From an uncultured Opitutia bacterium (GTDB lineage: Bacteria; Verrucomicrobiota; Verrucomicrobiia; Opitutales; UBA953): DNA of 64,000 bases. The translations under genes and the position numbers were made by a program. The stretch is taken from contig CAIOAN010000012.1 in assembly GCA_903855995.1 (NCBI GenBank), forward strand, positions 124,001-188,000. The letters run 5' to 3'. Below, one piece after another: positions 26,615 to 35,086 of this stretch; the first letter of the stretch is position 1; every line of letters starts with the position of its first letter. The notes below the pieces were generated by a model. The model worked only from the letters and a program-made list of their open reading frames with translations, searched no databases and had not been told where the DNA came from.

Positions 26615-28537
26615 TTACACCCGCTTCGCGTCCTCGCGCACCTGCGATGCCGTACTGTCCGCCCAGAGCTGCTGGGTGACCTTGAGCAGGACGTAGCCGC
26701 TGACAACTGTGACCCCCGTGAGGATCCAGGCCATCGTAAGGCGCTTAGGGTCGCCGGCAGCATAAAGGAAGTTGCCGATGGCGAAGAGCGAACCCCAGAT
26801 CAGCGCGCAACCCGCGATCCAGCCGACGAAGGCCGAGCCGATGCGATTCTCCTGAGCGATTTCCGCGTCACTGATGCCCGCCGCAGCGCGGATATCCGTC
26901 CAGCCGGGGCCAGCGGGTTTCACCTTCTGGCAGAAGGCGATGAGCGTCGCACGTTCCGTCTGCGGGCCAACGTATGCGGTGACAAGCCATGACAGCGTGG
27001 TGATACCGACCTGAATGATGGTCGTAACCGCAAAATCGGCATGCGGCATCAACCACGGTACCGCCACCGCGGTCACGAGCGACATCACCATCGCCACGAC
27101 TTCACACCAAGCGGACACGCGCCACCAGAACCAGCGGGCCAAATAAAGCAGGCCGGTGCCAGCTCCGATGGAGAGCAGAATCTGGAACGCCTGTTGGGCC
27201 GAGGACATCGTCAGGCTGAGCAGCGCGGCGATGACATAGAGGAACACGGTCGAGAGACGGCCGACGTTCACATAGTGGGTCTCGCTGGCATCCTTCTTGA
27301 TGAAGCGACGGTAGAAGTCGTGCACGAGATACGACGAGCCCCAGTTGAGGTGCGTCAGGATGGTCGAGGAATTGGCAGCGATGAGGCCGCCGATCATCAG
27401 GCCAACGAAGCCGACGGGCAGGAACATGAGCATCGCCGGGAAGGCGGAGTCATGACCGATAAGCTTAGGGTCGGCGTTCGGGAACGCTTTGACGATTGAG
27501 GCGAGGTCGGGATAGACGATGATCGAGCACAGCGCGGTGATGATCCATGGCCACGGACGGAGTACGTAGTGTGCGATGTTGAAGAAGAGTGTACCGCCGA
27601 GGGAATCCTTCTCCGACTTCGAGGCCAGCATGCGCTGGGCGATATAAGAGCCGCCGCCAGGTTCAGAGCCGGGATACCAGTTGGCCCACCAACTGATGGC
27701 AATCGGCAGGATAAAGATCATCAGCGCTAGGTCTGGCATCGTGAAGTTCGGGAGCATGTCCAGAATCGGCTGACCCTTGCCGTCCGAGACCGACATTACC
27801 GGCACGCCATGGGTCGTGATGACCTGCTGCGTGGAAAGCTTGGAGACCAGAGCCTTGAGGCCGGCCCAGCCGCTGGCATCGCCGGTCAGGCGGCCGACCT
27901 CGACGAGCGAGAACCACGCCGCGGCGAAGACGGCCGTCATCTTGATGAAGAACTGCACCATATCGATGACCAGCACACCCCAGAGGCCGGAGTGGGCGGC
28001 GAAGACGACGTTGAGGATGCCGCAGACGACGATCGTCTGCCAGGCGGGCATGCCGAAGAGGATGTTGGCGATCTTGCACGCAGCCAGCGTCACCATGCCC
28101 ATGATGAAGCAATTGAAGAACAACCCGAGATAGAGGGCGCGGAAACCGCGGACGACGGAGGCGGCAGTGCCGGAGTAGCGATGCTCGTAGAACTCGAGGT
28201 CGGTCATGACGCCCGAGCGTCGCCACAGGCGGGCGAAGAAGAAGACGGTGGCGACACCAGTCAGCACGAAGGCCCACCACTGCCAGTTGCCGGCGACGCC
28301 GTACTTGCGCACCTGCTCGGTCACCCAGTTCGGGGTGTCAGACGAGAACGTCGTCGCGACCATTGAAAGACCGGCGAGCCACCAAGGCACCGAGCGACCG
28401 GAGGCGAAGAACTCGGCGGTGCTGCCGCCGGAGCGCTTGGCGAGGAAGAGCGCGGGGACGAAGCAGATCAGAATCGAAGCCGCGACAATGACCCAATCAA
28501 TCCAGGTAATATGCATGGCAGGGGTAAGGGGTTGCAT
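26615..28537 (-). CDS. Sodium:solute symporter family protein
   Basis: 640 residues from the ATG at 28537, which has a purine-rich stretch (GGAAAGAGAAG) before it; a second ATG seven codons later (28516) is also possible. Around 14 hydrophobic helices are visible. The N-terminal SSS signature region reads ITWIDWVIVAASILICF, FFASGRSVPWWLAGLSMVATTFSSDTPNW and YEHRYSG. Family members import sugars, amino acids or vitamins with Na+. The neighbouring epimerase suggests a sugar substrate, but this is inference. Confidence 0.92.
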   Translation of the reverse strand: MQPLTPAMHITWIDWVIVAASILICFVPALFLAKRSGGSTAEFFASGRSVPWWLAGLSMVATTFSSDTPNWVTEQVRKYGVAGNWQWWAFVLTGVATVFFFARLWRRSGVMTDLEFYEHRYSGTAASVVRGFRALYLGLFFNCFIMGMVTLAACKIANILFGMPAWQTIVVCGILNVVFAAHSGLWGVLVIDMVQFFIKMTAVFAAAWFSLVEVGRLTGDASGWAGLKALVSKLSTQQVITTHGVPVMSVSDGKGQPILDMLPNFTMPDLALMIFILPIAISWWANWYPGSEPGGGSYIAQRMLASKSEKDSLGGTLFFNIAHYVLRPWPWIITALCSIIVYPDLASIVKAFPNADPKLIGHDSAFPAMLMFLPVGFVGLMIGGLIAANSSTILTHLNWGSSYLVHDFYRRFIKKDASETHYVNVGRLSTVFLYVIAALLSLTMSSAQQAFQILLSIGAGTGLLYLARWFWWRVSAWCEVVAMVMSLVTAVAVPWLMPHADFAVTTIIQVGITTLSWLVTAYVGPQTERATLIAFCQKVKPAGPGWTDIRAAAGISDAEIAQENRIGSAFVGWIAGCALIWGSLFAIGNFLYAAGDPKRLTMAWILTGVTVVSGYVLLKVTQQLWADSTASQVREDAKRV

Positions 28538-28616
28538 ACTTCTCTTTCCGCCCGCCCTCCGTGGCAACCGCGTTCCCCTCCTCTATTTGAGCAGATGGGA
28601 GCATTAGTGCATCGAG

Positions 28617-28756
28617 GCTAGGGCAGCACCGCGTGCTGCCCTAGCCACTCCCGCCGCCTGCCACCCGAAACGTTGCCTCTCACTTTTGCACCTAGGTCAG
28701 CACGCAGTGCTGACCCTACCTCGAGACAGCGGACGCGACGCCGTCGCGCCCCTACC
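28617..28756. repeat. Palindromic-repeat cluster C (three elements)
   Basis: Element 1 (28617-28645) is a perfect 13-bp stem with loop CGC, arms GCTAGGGCAGCAC and GTGCTGCCCTAGC. Element 2 (28691-28720): CCTAGGTCAGCAC-GCA-GTGCTGACCCTACC, 30 bases identical to the copy at 56096-56125. Element 3 (28730-28756): GACGCGAC-GCC-GTCGCGCCCCTACC. The cluster lies between the symporter start and the terminator of the propeller gene. Confidence 0.88.
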
Positions 28757-28784
28757 AAGACAAGAAGGGCGCCTTGCGGCGCCC
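28757..28784 (-). terminator. Intrinsic terminator of module B, abutting a repeat
   Basis: Read on the minus strand: stem GGGCGCC / GGCGCCC with a GCAA loop, then TTCTTGTCTT running straight into GGTAGGGGCGCG of repeat cluster C. It lies about 48 bases past the propeller stop codon. Confidence 0.75.
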
Positions 28785-28820
28785 GTCGTAAATCACCCGG
28801 CCCTAGCCCAGGCTCTGGCC

Positions 28821-28844
28821 TTCCGCTAAACTTACTTAGCGGAA
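28821..28844. repeat. Inverted repeat enclosing the propeller-gene stop codon
   Basis: TTCCGCTAA and TTAGCGGAA form a perfect 9-bp stem with a six-base loop, and the stop codon of the 28832-30337 gene sits at the loop edge. There is no U-tract, so this is not a standard terminator; it could stabilise the 3' end of the message. Confidence 0.6.
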
Positions 28845-30337
28845 GGAATCTCGTTCAACGTATACCAGCCTTCATTATGCCAGAGGCTGTCGCCAGCCTT
28901 GGATCTCACAGAGGTCACGAGGTGATGGATGTGGCCGCGGACGAGGCCGTCGACCACGAGGCGCACCTTGAGACCGTCAGCGGAGACAGTGGCAGACTTG
29001 ACCGTCGGCGTGGTCTGATCGACCTCGGGGCTGCCGTAGCTCGACTGGTAGATGTACGTGAAGGTATCCATCGTGTAGTTCTTCACGTCGGCGGCTGCGG
29101 CGGCGTCCACGGGGTGCGTGAAGGTGACTTCGAAGCCGTCATTGCGGGCGGAGATATCATGCATCTCGAACGGCACCTTGCCCTTGAAGCGCACGCGCTC
29201 GAAGGTGAACGGCTTCGAACCGCGCGAACCCCAGCCACGATTGGAACCACCGACGAACATCGTGCCGTCTTCTTGGTCCATGCGAACCGGGATCAGCCCG
29301 GCTTCGAAACCGGCGAGGAAGTGGAAGCACGCGCCCTGATAGAGGCCGTTCACGACTTCGAGATTGATGCGCTGGACCTGCGAAGCGGTCTGCTCGCCGA
29401 CCATCATCTGGTTCTCCCAGGGGCCGAATTTGCCCTTGGTCATATCGCAAGCCACCCCCGACGGTGAATTGCCGACGATGCCGTGCGGCAGGATCACCGA
29501 GGGAGGCACGAAGTCCGGGAACTTCAGTCGCTCGGTGAGGATACGCGAGCCGCTCACGGGCTCAGGCGGGGCCGGGAAATTCGCGAGGGCCGAAGACTTG
29601 TTGCCCGTGGGGTTACCCTGGAAGGAACCAGGGCGCAGCCACTTGAGTGCGGAGGAGCCGTTCCAGACGCCCTGATTATCAGTGTAGAACATGTCGCCCT
29701 TCTCATTGGCACCGATACCGCCCGGCGAACGGATGCCTGAGCAGGTTGGGATCATCTTGCCCTCGGGCGTCACGCGCACGCACCAGCCGCGCCAAGGCGA
29801 GTGGGCGTGGAATGAACCGCTGAGGCAGAGCACGACCCAGACGTCACCGTTGCGATCGGGCTCGGAGCCGAAGGCGTATTCGTGGTAGTCGCCGTTGATG
29901 CCCCACTTGGAGCAGATCGAGTCAAAGCGGTCGGCCTTGCCATCTCCATCGGTGTCGGTCAGGCGCGAAAGTTCGGGGCGGTTCGTGGCGAAGATTGATC
30001 CGTCTTTCCAAAACATCCCGAGCGGCTCGTGCAGACTGGAGGCGAACTTGGTCCACTTGATCTTACTGAGGTCGGCGTCGTAGGCACCTTCGGCGATCCA
30101 GACATCTCCACGGCGCGTGCCGATGGCGACTTTCTTGCCGGGCATCAGGGCGATGGAGGAGACTTCGCAGACTTCGCCCACGGGAGTGGGGATCTCGACG
30201 CGGTCGTAGAATTCATCCTGGCGCGCTTCAGATTCCTTCGTGTCGGGCTTCTTGGCGCCTTTCGCCGCCTTGGCGGGCGCGGCGGCCAGGCCAGCGGTCA
30301 GCGCGAGCAGGGCGAGGAACAGGGAGAGTTTTTTCAT
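28832..30337 (-). CDS. Exported beta-propeller (sorbosone-dehydrogenase-like) protein, module B
   Basis: 501 residues with a signal peptide and an Ala/Lys-rich mature start. It shares the fold and motif order of the 13506-14987 protein: VSSIALMPGKKVAIGTRRGDVWIAEG, LHEPLGMF, DYHEYAFGSEPDRNGDVWVVL, WRGWCVRVTPEGKMIPTCSGIRSPGGIGAN, a NRGWGSRGSKPFTFERVRFKGKVPF block and an Ig-like C-terminal region (YIYQSSYGSPEVD). It lies 23 bases after the mono-haem cytochrome gene, the same cytochrome-then-propeller order as module A. Probable periplasmic dehydrogenase; substrate and cofactor unknown. Confidence 0.85.
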   Translation of the reverse strand: MKKLSLFLALLALTAGLAAAPAKAAKGAKKPDTKESEARQDEFYDRVEIPTPVGEVCEVSSIALMPGKKVAIGTRRGDVWIAEGAYDADLSKIKWTKFASSLHEPLGMFWKDGSIFATNRPELSRLTDTDGDGKADRFDSICSKWGINGDYHEYAFGSEPDRNGDVWVVLCLSGSFHAHSPWRGWCVRVTPEGKMIPTCSGIRSPGGIGANEKGDMFYTDNQGVWNGSSALKWLRPGSFQGNPTGNKSSALANFPAPPEPVSGSRILTERLKFPDFVPPSVILPHGIVGNSPSGVACDMTKGKFGPWENQMMVGEQTASQVQRINLEVVNGLYQGACFHFLAGFEAGLIPVRMDQEDGTMFVGGSNRGWGSRGSKPFTFERVRFKGKVPFEMHDISARNDGFEVTFTHPVDAAAAADVKNYTMDTFTYIYQSSYGSPEVDQTTPTVKSATVSADGLKVRLVVDGLVRGHIHHLVTSVRSKAGDSLWHNEGWYTLNEIPSAK

Positions 30338-30360
30338 AAGTTTGTTTTCCGGTGGAAGGA

Positions 30361-31938
30361 TTAGCGGAGGACGTAGCCAAGGACGGCCGATTCGCCGGGC
30401 TTGAGGGTGACGGTGAGGGATTTATCCGCGGCGGAAGCGCGCGGAGCGACGCCGCCCTGCCAGCGGACCTGCAGGAGACCGCCGATGTCGGTTAGGCCGT
30501 CGGAAGGTCCGGTGATGGCCACGCCGCGGGCCAACACGATGGTGACCGCCTTGTCGCCGGTGACTTTGATCGTGCGCGTCAGGGAAGACTTACCCGAGGC
30601 TTCTTCGGCAACCCAGGCGTCGGACACCGCAAAGCCTTCGCCCGCGGCCTTGAAGGTCGGGTTGCCGAGCTTATCCAAATCATAGCCCTTGAACTCCGCC
30701 GCGACAGGCGAGGCAGTGAACTTCCAATCGGCGCCTTCCTTCTCGCCGAAGTAACGGGTGACGGATCCAGCCGCGCCGCCGTCCAACAAGACCGCCTGGC
30801 CGTCGGAAACTTTGATCACGCCGGTACCGGCGGGGGGTTCGTTACCCGCGCCGCGATCGGTCCAATGGTGACCACCGTCCATGAACTTACCCGACCAGAG
30901 TAGCTCGACCGCGACGTTATCGGCGCTGTAAGCGAGGTTCATGCCGTTGGGAAAACCGATGCCGATGGCGCGCGGCGTGGTGCCGCCGATGAAATTACGG
31001 TAGATCGCCGCGACCCCGTCCTTCGGCTGGATCGGGATGGAGACGCGCGCCTTGGCGGCCTTGGCGGAACCCTTCACGTTCGACATCCACTTATAGTCCT
31101 TGTCCTTGGGGCCCTTGACGCCCAGGACGACGACGGCCTGCCCGGCGTATTGCACATACTCAACACGCAGGGGGGTGGAGCCCTGCTTGAGCATGACGGG
31201 CACTTCCTTCACACGACCGCCGATGGGCGCGATGCCCTTGATTTCGGCGATGCGTTCGCCGCCGACGTAAAGTGCCCCGAAGTCATCGCAATCAAAGACG
31301 AAGGTATACTTACCCTCTTCCTTGGCCTCGAAATGCGCGGTCCAGATCATTGCGTAATAGTTCTTCATGCCGGACTGGGCGGGGTCGATGATGCCGGTGT
31401 TGAAATCCTCCATGAGGGCGGGCTTCAGCTTGGAAAAATCAGGCATCTCTTTCCACTCACCCTTATAAAGAGTGCCGACGAGGTGCTTCAGCGGCGACTG
31501 GGCGACGGGGAACGGATGATCCTTGAGCAGCTCGTCAGCGGTCCAGGGCTTGAGGCGCGTGCTCGAGGCGGCGCGGACGGCCTTGACTTGGTCGACGGTC
31601 ACGACGCTGGCGCGGCCGGCAAACTTCTCCCGCACGTAGCTCAGTGCGGCGGCGATCTTCTCGTCGCTCAGCACCGCACCCTGCGGGGGCATCTCGATAT
31701 TGTAAGCCTTGCCAGCAACGTCGACCGGGCCGGTGAGACCGTTGAGGACGATCTTGATGGAGCGATCGGGCTGACCCTTGGGCCAGTCGCTGCCGGCGAG
31801 CGGAGGCAGACCGTTGAGGCCTTTCCCATCGGGACCGTGGCAGGCCACGCACAGCGTGTTGTAGACTTGGGCGCCATCTTCAGCGGCGGCGGCAAAGAGC
31901 GCCGAAACGAGAAGGGCGAGGAGCGACGAGGTGTGCAT
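30361..31938 (-). CDS. Exported mono-haem cytochrome c with PA14-like and module-specific C-terminal domains
   Basis: 525 residues. Signal peptide, then one cytochrome c domain (TLCVACHGPDGKGLNGLPPLAGSDW with a later Met-containing loop, about residues 20-105). A PA14-like domain (about 165-290: YYAMIWTAHFEAKEEGKYTFVFDCDDFGALYVGGERI) suggests glycan binding. The C-terminal part (RAIGIGFPNGMNLAY, LLWSGKFMDGGHHW, GYDLDKLGNPTF) matches the haem-free C-terminal domain of the penta-haem protein at 14984-17047. It is the first gene of module B; the ATG is preceded by a run of eight Cs and no Shine-Dalgarno. Confidence 0.88.
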   Translation of the reverse strand: MHTSSLLALLVSALFAAAAEDGAQVYNTLCVACHGPDGKGLNGLPPLAGSDWPKGQPDRSIKIVLNGLTGPVDVAGKAYNIEMPPQGAVLSDEKIAAALSYVREKFAGRASVVTVDQVKAVRAASSTRLKPWTADELLKDHPFPVAQSPLKHLVGTLYKGEWKEMPDFSKLKPALMEDFNTGIIDPAQSGMKNYYAMIWTAHFEAKEEGKYTFVFDCDDFGALYVGGERIAEIKGIAPIGGRVKEVPVMLKQGSTPLRVEYVQYAGQAVVVLGVKGPKDKDYKWMSNVKGSAKAAKARVSIPIQPKDGVAAIYRNFIGGTTPRAIGIGFPNGMNLAYSADNVAVELLWSGKFMDGGHHWTDRGAGNEPPAGTGVIKVSDGQAVLLDGGAAGSVTRYFGEKEGADWKFTASPVAAEFKGYDLDKLGNPTFKAAGEGFAVSDAWVAEEASGKSSLTRTIKVTGDKAVTIVLARGVAITGPSDGLTDIGGLLQVRWQGGVAPRASAADKSLTVTLKPGESAVLGYVLR

Positions 31939-32000
31939 AAGGGGGGGGTCCGTCCATCAAGCCCCATATTTCCGACGGTGCAAGTCGGATAGGAACGGGA

Positions 32001-32424
32001 GGTAGGGACAGCACCACGTGCTGTCCTAGGTGCAAATGTGCAAACCTGCCTTCGGCCTGTGCAAAGGTGCAAAGTGGATGCAAGTTTCAGGTGGCGGATG
32101 ACTTGGGTAGGGTCGGGACCGCGTCACGACCTAGCTGTATCCGTTTCGGGTGGCGGGTGGCAGCCCCAGGTGGCGGGTGGCGGGATCGGAGGTAGGGGCG
32201 CACCGCGTGCTGCCCTAGTTGCCACGGGTAGGGCGGTGATTGCCATCACCGCCGTTAAAAGCCGCAAGAGCGCAGTCGTCGGGTCTTAGCCAGTCGCCTT
32301 GGAGCCGCATATCCGTCCGCGAACGGACGTGATGGCAATCACGTCCCTACCTCATGATGCCTCTAAACAAAAAGGCCGCCCACAGGCGGCCTTGGCTAGG
32401 GCAGCACGCGGTGCTGCCCCTACC
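32001..32424. repeat. Large palindromic-repeat cluster D filling a 494-bp gene-free gap
   Basis: No gene is visible between 31939 and 32432. Elements: 32001-32029 (GACAGCAC type, identical to 26327-26355); a TGCAAA/TGTGCAAA run (32030-32092); 32106-32134 (GTCGGGAC type); two direct copies of GGTGGCGGGTGGC (about 32148 and 32169); 32191-32218 (a hybrid GGGCGCAC-CGC-GTGCTGCCC); 32227-32254 (GGCGGTGAT-TGCC-ATCACCGCC); 32312-32352 (GTCCGCGAACGGAC fused to GACGTGAT-GGCA-ATCACGTC then CCTACC); and 32396-32424 (GGGCAGCAC-GCG-GTGCTGCCC-CTAC) nine bases past the next gene's stop. Confidence 0.85.
32364..32393 (-). terminator. Intrinsic terminator of the exported ClpP-like gene pair
   Basis: On the minus strand: stem AAGGCCGCC / GGCGGCCTT with loop TGTG, followed by TTTTTGTTTAGA. 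A palindromic repeat (32396-32424) lies between the stop codon and the terminator, and another GGTAGGG repeat begins about 12 bases after the T-tract. Confidence 0.88.
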
Positions 32425-32432
32425 TGTCACGC

Positions 32433-33809
32433 TCACCGCGCGCGATACAGACCCTGGGGATCATAGACCCACCAAGCGTCGAACGGATTGGCCAAGGCTG
32501 GGAGCTCAAAATACGGACGGCCCTTATCGTCAAGGCGCGAGGTGATACCCGAAATCTCGGTGCGCGTCGGCGGCTGCGGCAGTGGCATTGGCATGGTGGC
32601 GGCTGGCGGCTGGGGGACGGGCAACAGGTCGAGTACGGAGGTCTCTTCGATGCGCTCGACGACATTGTCGACCCACTTGAGTTCCTTGGCCTTGTCGCCA
32701 AAAGCCTGCCAGTCGCCGGTGGAATCGTTCGCATACATTTGCTTCACGAACTCCTCGAGCGAAATGCCCATCTTCTTGGCCACCGGGGTGGCGAGGCGGT
32801 CGAACCACTTGGAAGTGAAATCGATCTGCTCCTTCAGCATGGTCATGTTGCCGCGCACGGTATTGGAAGCCTGGTGATGCAGGATGATTGTGTTGGGGTA
32901 GCAGAACGAGCGCTCGGATAGCGTGCAGATCACCGCGGTCATCGAGGCCGCGAAGCCTTTCACGACGACGTAGACCGGGGCTTTCGACGCAGCCATGGTC
33001 TTCTGAATCTGGTAACCGGCGGCGACCGAGCCGCCCGGAGAATTGTCCACCACGATGAAGATCGGGAATTCCGAGGACTGGTTGTTATAGAAGGCGATGC
33101 GCTGGCAGACGTAGTCGGCGAGCTGCTCGGTCACGACGCCGTTGAACGAAATGCGACGGTCGCTGACATAAAGCACGCCGTCGACAAGGGGCTCCTTGAG
33201 CAACTTAGCCTTGGCCTTGCTGGCGACCTTGCGGGCTTCGTCTTCTTTCTGGAAGCGCTGGATCTCGTTGGAGAGACGGGCGACGGTGTTGGCGGCCTCG
33301 AGCTGGAGCTGCTTGGCTTCGGCTTCAAGTTCACGGATCTTGTTCGAACGTTCGGTGAGACGGGCGCCCGAGCGGGCAGCCTCGAGCGCAGCCTGGCGCT
33401 CGAGCTTAGCGCGTTCATCTTCCAGCGCAGCGGCCTCGGCGGCGGCCTTGGCGAGCCGCAGCGAGCGCTCAGTCGTCAGGCGGTAGACTTCGGCGTTGAG
33501 CGGGGCAAGTTCTTCGGTGCGCTTGGCCTCGGCAAGCGCGAGCTCGGCGTCGATGCGGGCCTTCTCGCCGCGCATGCGGTCCACTTCCTTGAGCGAGGCC
33601 TTCTGCTCGGGGGTGAGCTCATCGCGCTGAATCGGCGCGCCGGGAGGCACGGTGGTCGGCTGAGCTGGGACCGTGGGAATAGCGGCCGCGGGAGCGAAAC
33701 CGGGGGCGTCGGGCGCGGCCGCGGCGGCGCGTTTCGTCGTCTGCGCCAAGGCCGGCGAGGCGACCAAGACGGCGAGTGCGAAAGCGCGAAGGAAAGAGCG
33801 AGAGTGCAT
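32433..33809 (-). CDS. Exported coiled-coil ClpP-like serine protease (copy 1)
   Basis: 458 residues. A signal peptide (about residues 1-22, ending ALA-Q) is followed by a Pro/Ala linker, a heptad-like coiled coil (about 66-200) and a ClpP-fold domain (about 205-395). The ClpP triad is complete: Ser289 (GFAASMTA), His312 (LHHQAS) and Asp366 (TGDWQAFG), with the SPGGSV glycine strip. The C-terminus ends in FDAWWVYDPQGLYRAR, echoed in copy 2. Unlike cytoplasmic ClpP it should act outside the cytoplasm, where no Clp unfoldase exists. It lies 17 bases after copy 2 on the same strand. Substrate unknown; SppA-like or stomatin-operon proteases are alternative comparisons. Confidence 0.85.
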   Translation of the reverse strand: MHSRSFLRAFALAVLVASPALAQTTKRAAAAAPDAPGFAPAAAIPTVPAQPTTVPPGAPIQRDELTPEQKASLKEVDRMRGEKARIDAELALAEAKRTEELAPLNAEVYRLTTERSLRLAKAAAEAAALEDERAKLERQAALEAARSGARLTERSNKIRELEAEAKQLQLEAANTVARLSNEIQRFQKEDEARKVASKAKAKLLKEPLVDGVLYVSDRRISFNGVVTEQLADYVCQRIAFYNNQSSEFPIFIVVDNSPGGSVAAGYQIQKTMAASKAPVYVVVKGFAASMTAVICTLSERSFCYPNTIILHHQASNTVRGNMTMLKEQIDFTSKWFDRLATPVAKKMGISLEEFVKQMYANDSTGDWQAFGDKAKELKWVDNVVERIEETSVLDLLPVPQPPAATMPMPLPQPPTRTEISGITSRLDDKGRPYFELPALANPFDAWWVYDPQGLYRAR

Positions 33810-33826
33810 AGGTGTTGGTTTAAAAG

Positions 33827-35020
33827 TTAGCGGAGGACGTATTCGACCGTCGGGTCAAAGAGCCACCAGACATCACAAGGGCCGAGCGGCGGGAGCATCA
33901 GGCGAGGGCGGCCATCCTGCGTCTTGCCGGCGTCGACGAAGCCTTCGGGCATGATCTCCGTAGGCTTGGGTTCGCTGCCGGCGTTAAAGAAGGAATCTTC
34001 GGCCATCTGCTCGACGACGTTGGTGACCCAGTGCAGGCGGGCGGCGTCGTCGCCGGTGACCTTCCAGTCGCCAGTGGAGACGGATTTGTACATCTGTGCC
34101 ACGAAATCCTCGACCGTGATGCCGACGCGATCGGCAACTTTTACAAAGATACGCTCAACCCAGATTTTGCTCCACTTGAGCTGCTCCTTGAGCTGCGTCA
34201 CGTTGCCGTTCATACCGTTCGAGGCCTGGTGGTGTAGCACGATCGTCTGCGGGTAGACAAAGGAGCGCTTGGCCATGGTGGTGATGATAGCAGCCATCGA
34301 GGCGGCGTAGCCTTTGACGACGACGAACACCGGCGCCTTCGAGGTCTCCATGGCCTGGAGCATCATGTAGCCTGACATCACAGAGCCGCCGGGCGAGCGG
34401 TCGATGACGATGAAGATCGGGGCTTCGGCATCGAGCGCGTTGTAAAAGGCAATCCGGCTGCAGACGAAGTCGGCGAGTTTGTCGTCGACGCGGCCGTTGA
34501 ACGGGATGCGGCGGTCGGAGATGTGCAGCACACCGTCGATCAACGGATCCTTCGGGTAGGAGAGCTTGGCATGCGAAGCGATGTCGGCGGCCTTCTGCTG
34601 CAGCTTGGCAATCTGCGCGACCGAGGACACCTTGGCGTATTCGACGGAAACCTGAGCGTTGGCGAGGCGGGCTTCGACTTCCAGTTCGGCACGAGCACGA
34701 TCCTTGTCGGCGGAAGCCACGGCGGCCTTGGCATTCGCGAGCGAGGCCTCGATGGCGAGTCGGCCCTTCTCGGCGTCCGCTGGGGCGGCAGCGGCGTCGG
34801 CACGGGCCATGCGCACCATCGACTCGGCCTCGAGCTTACGCATTTCTAAGGTCTGCTGCAATTGCGCGAGGCGACGCTGGGAAGCGGCGAGATCTAGGCG
34901 AGCCCGGATGACTTCCGTGTCCAGTTCGGCCTTGATGGTCTCGGCGGATTTCTTGACGGGCCCCTGCTGAGCCAGGAGGAGCGCACTGAGAAAAAGAGGG
35001 ACAAGGGCCAGGCGCGACAT
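33827..35020 (-). CDS. Exported coiled-coil ClpP-like serine protease (copy 2)
   Basis: 397 residues from the ATG beginning MSRLALVPLFLSALLLAQQ, a signal peptide; the longer open frame upstream overlaps psd and is rejected. A coiled coil (about residues 24-150, rich in Ala/Glu/Arg) leads into a ClpP-like domain (about 157-345) with Ser241 (GYAASMAA), His264 (LHHQAS) and Asp318 (TGDWKVTG). It shares DGVLxxSDRRI, FNG, RIAFYN and PIFIV with copy 1, and the C-terminal CDVWWLFDPTVEY tail. First gene of the pair; divergent from psd. Its ATG follows CACCTACCCC rather than a Shine-Dalgarno. Confidence 0.85.
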   Translation of the reverse strand: MSRLALVPLFLSALLLAQQGPVKKSAETIKAELDTEVIRARLDLAASQRRLAQLQQTLEMRKLEAESMVRMARADAAAAPADAEKGRLAIEASLANAKAAVASADKDRARAELEVEARLANAQVSVEYAKVSSVAQIAKLQQKAADIASHAKLSYPKDPLIDGVLHISDRRIPFNGRVDDKLADFVCSRIAFYNALDAEAPIFIVIDRSPGGSVMSGYMMLQAMETSKAPVFVVVKGYAASMAAIITTMAKRSFVYPQTIVLHHQASNGMNGNVTQLKEQLKWSKIWVERIFVKVADRVGITVEDFVAQMYKSVSTGDWKVTGDDAARLHWVTNVVEQMAEDSFFNAGSEPKPTEIMPEGFVDAGKTQDGRPRLMLPPLGPCDVWWLFDPTVEYVLR

Positions 35021-35086
35021 GGGGTAGGTGACTGTTTTGACAGATAAATGGTTCCCTTGAAGTCCTTTTTTGGTAAATCTACCCAA

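Noticed and set aside
32001-32424. Possible CRISPR array
   Set aside because: Elements differ in sequence, are palindromic, and are unevenly spaced; no leader or cas genes.
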